From Bacteroidota bacterium (GTDB lineage Bacteria > Bacteroidota > Bacteroidia > Bacteroidales > SKPS01): DNA of 64,000 nucleotides. A program made the translations under genes and the position numbers. How positions within the stretch are numbered: position 1 is the first letter of the stretch; each line of letters begins with the position of its first letter. The notes under the pieces are model-generated. The model made no database searches. It saw only the letters and a program-made list of their open reading frames with translations, and had not been told where the DNA came from. Below, one piece after another: positions 61,024 to 64,000 of this stretch. The DNA lies in assembly GCA_022709695.1 (NCBI GenBank), contig JAKLII010000002.1:154955-218954 (forward strand), given 5' to 3'.

Positions 61024-61857
61024 TTAATCCTGCAATAAAATTCTCAGACCCAGGCGGATCTGAAAGTTATCGAGGGGAAACCAGGTTCTGATTTCTTTCC
61101 GCGGAAGGTTGTCGTCGGGTACCTGGGTGTAGTCGATGGAAATTTTATCCTGAAAAACCGTGAGTTTCTCACTGTTGGGAACATCCTCCAGATCATCGGA
61201 TCCGTCTCTGACCAGCAGGGTAGCCCTGTCGGGTGAGACGGAGAAATGCTGCACCTGGCATTCGAGGAAGAATAGCAGCTCTTCTGTGGCATACAGATCC
61301 AGTCCGGCAGCATAGGTCATATGCAGTTTTCGCAAAGGGGTGTATTCCCAGGTGGCAGTTTTCAGTTGCTCTTCATAGCGTACGGTATCGATCAGGGTCA
61401 TTTTGCCCATAAAGAATGAAGGGGAAACGGAGGCATAGGGCTGAACCATCCCTTCACCGGTTCTTACATGCAAGGATGCCATCAATGTAAAACCGTTTAC
61501 ACAGGCACGTCTTGAGGTCGTCTGTACATACACAATTTTTCGCTCTGAATGGAACTCGTTCCATTTTCCGCGGAAGATATCTCCACCCAGTCCGATCCCG
61601 ATATAATCATTGAAATAAAACCGGATGTCCCCCCTGTAGCGGTAACCGCCTCCCAGGGCAAGGGCTTTGGCCTGGGTGGTGATGGTATTGCCTGAGATAC
61701 TGCTCTCCTCGAACAGAGGGTGCTGAATTCCATGGATACCGAACGCATAGCCGGCCGACAGGGAGGCGAAGGACTGCTGGGCAGAGCCGTTAAACGACAT
61801 GAAGAGGGCTGCAAAGCTTACAAATCCGTGCAGCAGAAAGGGGTAACAACGGATCAT
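61024..61857 (-). CDS. Predicted outer-membrane beta-barrel protein, unknown function
   Basis: A 277-residue exported protein with a signal peptide (about 1-27, ending NGSAQQ). The mature part is made of alternating strands (LSAGYAFGIHGIQHPLF, ALALGGGYRYRGDIRFYFNDYIGIGLGGDIF, TYAAGLDLYATEELLFFLECQVQHF) and ends FQIRLGLRILLQD, typical of an outer-membrane barrel of about 8-12 strands. I do not recognise a family beyond that. It follows the large T9SS cargo gene by 29 bases, so it may be cotranscribed and help handle that cargo (inference). No sequence link to PorP/SprF is seen. Confidence 0.75.
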   Translation of the reverse strand: MIRCYPFLLHGFVSFAALFMSFNGSAQQSFASLSAGYAFGIHGIQHPLFEESSISGNTITTQAKALALGGGYRYRGDIRFYFNDYIGIGLGGDIFRGKWNEFHSERKIVYVQTTSRRACVNGFTLMASLHVRTGEGMVQPYASVSPSFFMGKMTLIDTVRYEEQLKTATWEYTPLRKLHMTYAAGLDLYATEELLFFLECQVQHFSVSPDRATLLVRDGSDDLEDVPNSEKLTVFQDKISIDYTQVPDDNLPRKEIRTWFPLDNFQIRLGLRILLQD

Positions 61858-61886
61858 ATCTGAGGGATTGAGGGGGAATATTCGGG

Positions 61887-64000
61887 TTACCTGTATCTCC
61901 GGTAGAGGATTACAGTGCCGGCAAGGTGATGTGTTTCACCGGTAGCATCGCGGTACACGATTTTCCATGTGTAGGTACCTTCCGGAGCCGGACGATCGTA
62001 AAAATTGCCATCCCACCCTTCGTCCAGGCTTTGGGTACAGAAAACCTGCTGTCCCCAGCGGGTAAACACACACAGGGTGTAGTCATCCACATACTGTCCG
62101 TACGCTTTGAAATGGTCGTTGGCGCCATCGCCATCCGGGGTAAAGGCATTGGGAACAAAGAGTTTCAGGCTGCAATCCTCTGTAGCCACATACATACTGT
62201 CGGTATCGGTACCGCACAGGTTGCTCACCGATACATGATACCAGCCGCTGTCGGTAACCAGAAATACGGCTCCGGTCGATCCATCCTGCCACAGGTAGGA
62301 GGAAAATCCCGATCCTGCATTCAGCTCCATCGGGTGACCGATGCAGATCGTGGTATCGTTCAGCTCCCAGCCAATATGTGGCGGATCAATAAAGGTGATC
62401 TGAATATCATCAGTTGACATGCAGTTGAATTCATTCACCGCGGTTACGGCAAAGTATCCGGAACTGGTAATAACCCGGATGGAGTCCGGTGAGCCGTCAT
62501 TCCAGAAAAGGGAGTCGGGCATGGGGTCGGGAATCAGCAGGGCTGAATCACCGGCACATAATTCCAGATCGGGGCCCAGGGTGACCACCGGCACAGGCAG
62601 TGCCAGGATGGTGATGGAATCGCTTCCGGATCCGCACGCACTTGTTACGGTAAGGGAGTATTGTCCGGGCGGGGAAATGGTGATCGACTGGGTGGTCTGC
62701 CCCGTATTCCACTGGTAGAAAAGCTGAATGGTGGGACAATACACCGAGCTCAGCATCCCGTATAGGTTGAATGTGTTGTTGCTGCAGATGGCGGTGTCCT
62801 CCCCCAGGTACACTCCGGGTTCACTCTGCACGCACACAGTGGCCTTCAGTTCAAACTCCTGCCCGCACATATAATAGACCAGCCTTACCGGATGCACGCC
62901 GGTTTTCATGAAGAGATGCCGGGCAGGAACCGTGGTGCAGGTATCGAAAGTACCGGCAACAGAATCACCGAAGTAGAAAATGAAGGAGTCAGCTTTCAGC
63001 AGGAAACCAGGATTGTACTCCACGGTATCTCCGAGGCATTTGGTAAAACTTACGATGGCATTAAGCTGAAGCTCTGGAATATAGGGTGGAAGCCCTGCCT
63101 CGCAAAGTCTTCCGGCCAGGTAGAGTCCGTTCTGCACATAATTGCAGTTGACCCCAACGGAGCCGGGTGCCCCGATGTAACCAAGGTAGGGATCCAGATC
63201 GCGCGTAATATAGATCCGGCTGTCGGGTGCCATCTGCAGGGCGCCGGTGAGCCGTCCGGTTGAGGCGATCAGCGTCTGTGAGCCCGCAATATTGGGTGCA
63301 GTGAGGTTAAACTGCCATATTTCTCCGGTAAGGCACGACACATACATCATGGTTTGGTCAGTTGAGAACTCAATGCCGTAGGGCTGGTACAAACCGGTAA
63401 GTGACATGTAAAAGCCGGGTTTCCCGGTAAGATTGTCGAAATAATACAGATCCACACGGTCACTCCCTGTAACGGCCAGGGCCAGCAGATCCTCCTTGGG
63501 GGAGGGCTTCATGTATCCCACCCCATTTTCGGTGATGCCTGAATATACCGGGCCGGTAAGGGTATCCACCGGCGACCATGCCATGCCGGTATCGGCAATG
63601 TGCCAGGCCATAAAACGGTTGCTGCCCCACTCATGGGCCAGCAGCCAGTAGCTCTGGCGGTCGCAGTGGCGGATGATGGCCATCTTCTCGGTAACAGGAG
63701 TTGCCAGCAGAAGGTTCTTCTGGCCGGCCGCAACACCCCCGTTGGTACCCAGGTCTTTATCGATTACCGAATACCGAAGCCCTTTGGATCCACCGTCGGC
63801 ATCAGTAGTGAACAAATAGGTATAACGGGTACTCTTTGGCCAGGGAGCAAAAATGGCCGACATGGTAGAGTTGGCACTCCCCATCAGCTGGTCACCATTG
63901 TTCAGCATTTGGTGGTTATATCCCCATACTTTTTCGCCGTTGGAATAATATTGCAAAACACCTGAACCGTTGTCGCTGATAGAGGCTACCCCCTCGGGTG
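61887..64000 (-). CDS. Large secreted protein with T9SS type B (CHU_C) signal, 5' end outside window
   Basis: The frame is open to base 64000, so the signal peptide and some N-terminal residues are missing; 703 residues are present. The first 300 form a beta-propeller-like region that opens with EGVASISDNGSGVLQYYSNG, a stretch common in gliding motility-associated surface proteins. PKD/Ig-like domains follow (about 320-600), with repeated cysteines (for example LGEDTAICSNNTFNL and LGPDLELCAGDSALLI). The last 90 residues are the type B sorting domain: VPNAFTPDGDGANDHFKAYG, FTRWGQQVF, GWDGNFYDRPAPEGTYTWKI, ending VILYRRYR. It should be exported by the T9SS and stay at the surface or be released. 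Function is unknown; adhesion is plausible. Confidence 0.9.
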   Translation of the reverse strand, partial: PEGVASISDNGSGVLQYYSNGEKVWGYNHQMLNNGDQLMGSANSTMSAIFAPWPKSTRYTYLFTTDADGGSKGLRYSVIDKDLGTNGGVAAGQKNLLLATPVTEKMAIIRHCDRQSYWLLAHEWGSNRFMAWHIADTGMAWSPVDTLTGPVYSGITENGVGYMKPSPKEDLLALAVTGSDRVDLYYFDNLTGKPGFYMSLTGLYQPYGIEFSTDQTMMYVSCLTGEIWQFNLTAPNIAGSQTLIASTGRLTGALQMAPDSRIYITRDLDPYLGYIGAPGSVGVNCNYVQNGLYLAGRLCEAGLPPYIPELQLNAIVSFTKCLGDTVEYNPGFLLKADSFIFYFGDSVAGTFDTCTTVPARHLFMKTGVHPVRLVYYMCGQEFELKATVCVQSEPGVYLGEDTAICSNNTFNLYGMLSSVYCPTIQLFYQWNTGQTTQSITISPPGQYSLTVTSACGSGSDSITILALPVPVVTLGPDLELCAGDSALLIPDPMPDSLFWNDGSPDSIRVITSSGYFAVTAVNEFNCMSTDDIQITFIDPPHIGWELNDTTICIGHPMELNAGSGFSSYLWQDGSTGAVFLVTDSGWYHVSVSNLCGTDTDSMYVATEDCSLKLFVPNAFTPDGDGANDHFKAYGQYVDDYTLCVFTRWGQQVFCTQSLDEGWDGNFYDRPAPEGTYTWKIVYRDATGETHHLAGTVILYRRYR

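Noticed and set aside
1..64000. tRNA, rRNA, insertion sequences, prophage or restriction/defence genes
   Set aside because: I looked through the gaps for tRNA-like arms and for transposase or defence motifs in all frames and found none. A covariance-model scan would be needed to exclude small RNAs.

Overview
The window reads as one contiguous piece of a Bacteroidota (Bacteroidales-like) chromosome. The evidence is a complete porP-gldK-gldL-gldM-gldN operon of the type IX secretion system (T9SS), a PorU2/PorV2-like pair, secreted proteins with T9SS type A and type B C-terminal signals, TAnnTTTG-type -7 promoter boxes in front of many genes, and mostly absent Shine-Dalgarno sequences. Gene density is high. 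I see no tRNA, rRNA, CRISPR array, prophage or insertion sequence. The first gene (pheT) and the last (a T9SS type B cargo) are cut by the window ends.

Layout. 1-1.75 kb: 5' part of pheT (minus). 1.9-4.2 kb: polyamine operon, a SpeD-SpeE fusion overlapping a ureohydrolase. 4.2-6.3 kb: recG (minus). 6.4-12.4 kb: T9SS core operon porP-gldKLMN (minus). 12.6-16.2 kb: a metal-ligand-deficient ureohydrolase-fold protein and topA. 16.3-19 kb: miaB, a membrane-anchored TylF-like methyltransferase and a DivIC/FtsB-like protein. 19-25.4 kb (minus): priA, pfkA, a THUMP RNA methyltransferase, a T9SS-targeted CxxCH protein, an FlK-like thioesterase and OsmC. 25.5-28.4 kb: a GH3 plus beta-lactamase fusion with both active sites eroded. 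28.4-32.9 kb (minus): an outer-membrane protein, prfB with a programmed +1 frameshift, recX, RNase E/G, a 29-residue mS38-like peptide and HU. 33-38.2 kb: mutY and both methylmalonyl-CoA mutase subunits. 38.3-43 kb: metal-efflux permease with HMA tail, a lipoprotein, a DUF1338 protein, a YgiQ radical SAM protein and a mini zinc ribbon. 43.3-48.7 kb (minus): rsmA, a TPR protein, a lipoprotein, serS, rpmA and rplU. 48.8-49.6 kb: lptB. 49.6-57.6 kb (minus): lnt, porV2-like, porU2-like. 57.6-58.2 kb: a repeat-rich non-coding stretch. 58.2-60.9 kb (minus): hcp and its iron-sulfur partner with dyad operators. 61-64 kb (minus): an outer-membrane protein and a large T9SS type B cargo.

How the parts work together. 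The theme beyond housekeeping is cell-envelope export. GldL/GldM form the motor, GldK/GldN the periplasmic ring, PorP an outer-membrane partner, PorU2/PorV2 a sortase-like protease with its barrel partner, and Lnt and LptB serve lipoprotein maturation and LPS export. Two or more proteins here carry T9SS signals. The most notable items for follow-up are: two protein families that keep their fold but lost catalytic residues (the ureohydrolase next to the T9SS genes and the GH3/beta-lactamase fusion), the dyad-controlled hcp operon, perfect Shine-Dalgarno sequences kept at recG and inside prfB in a lineage that generally does not use them, and the REP-like repeat island at 57.7-58.1 kb.
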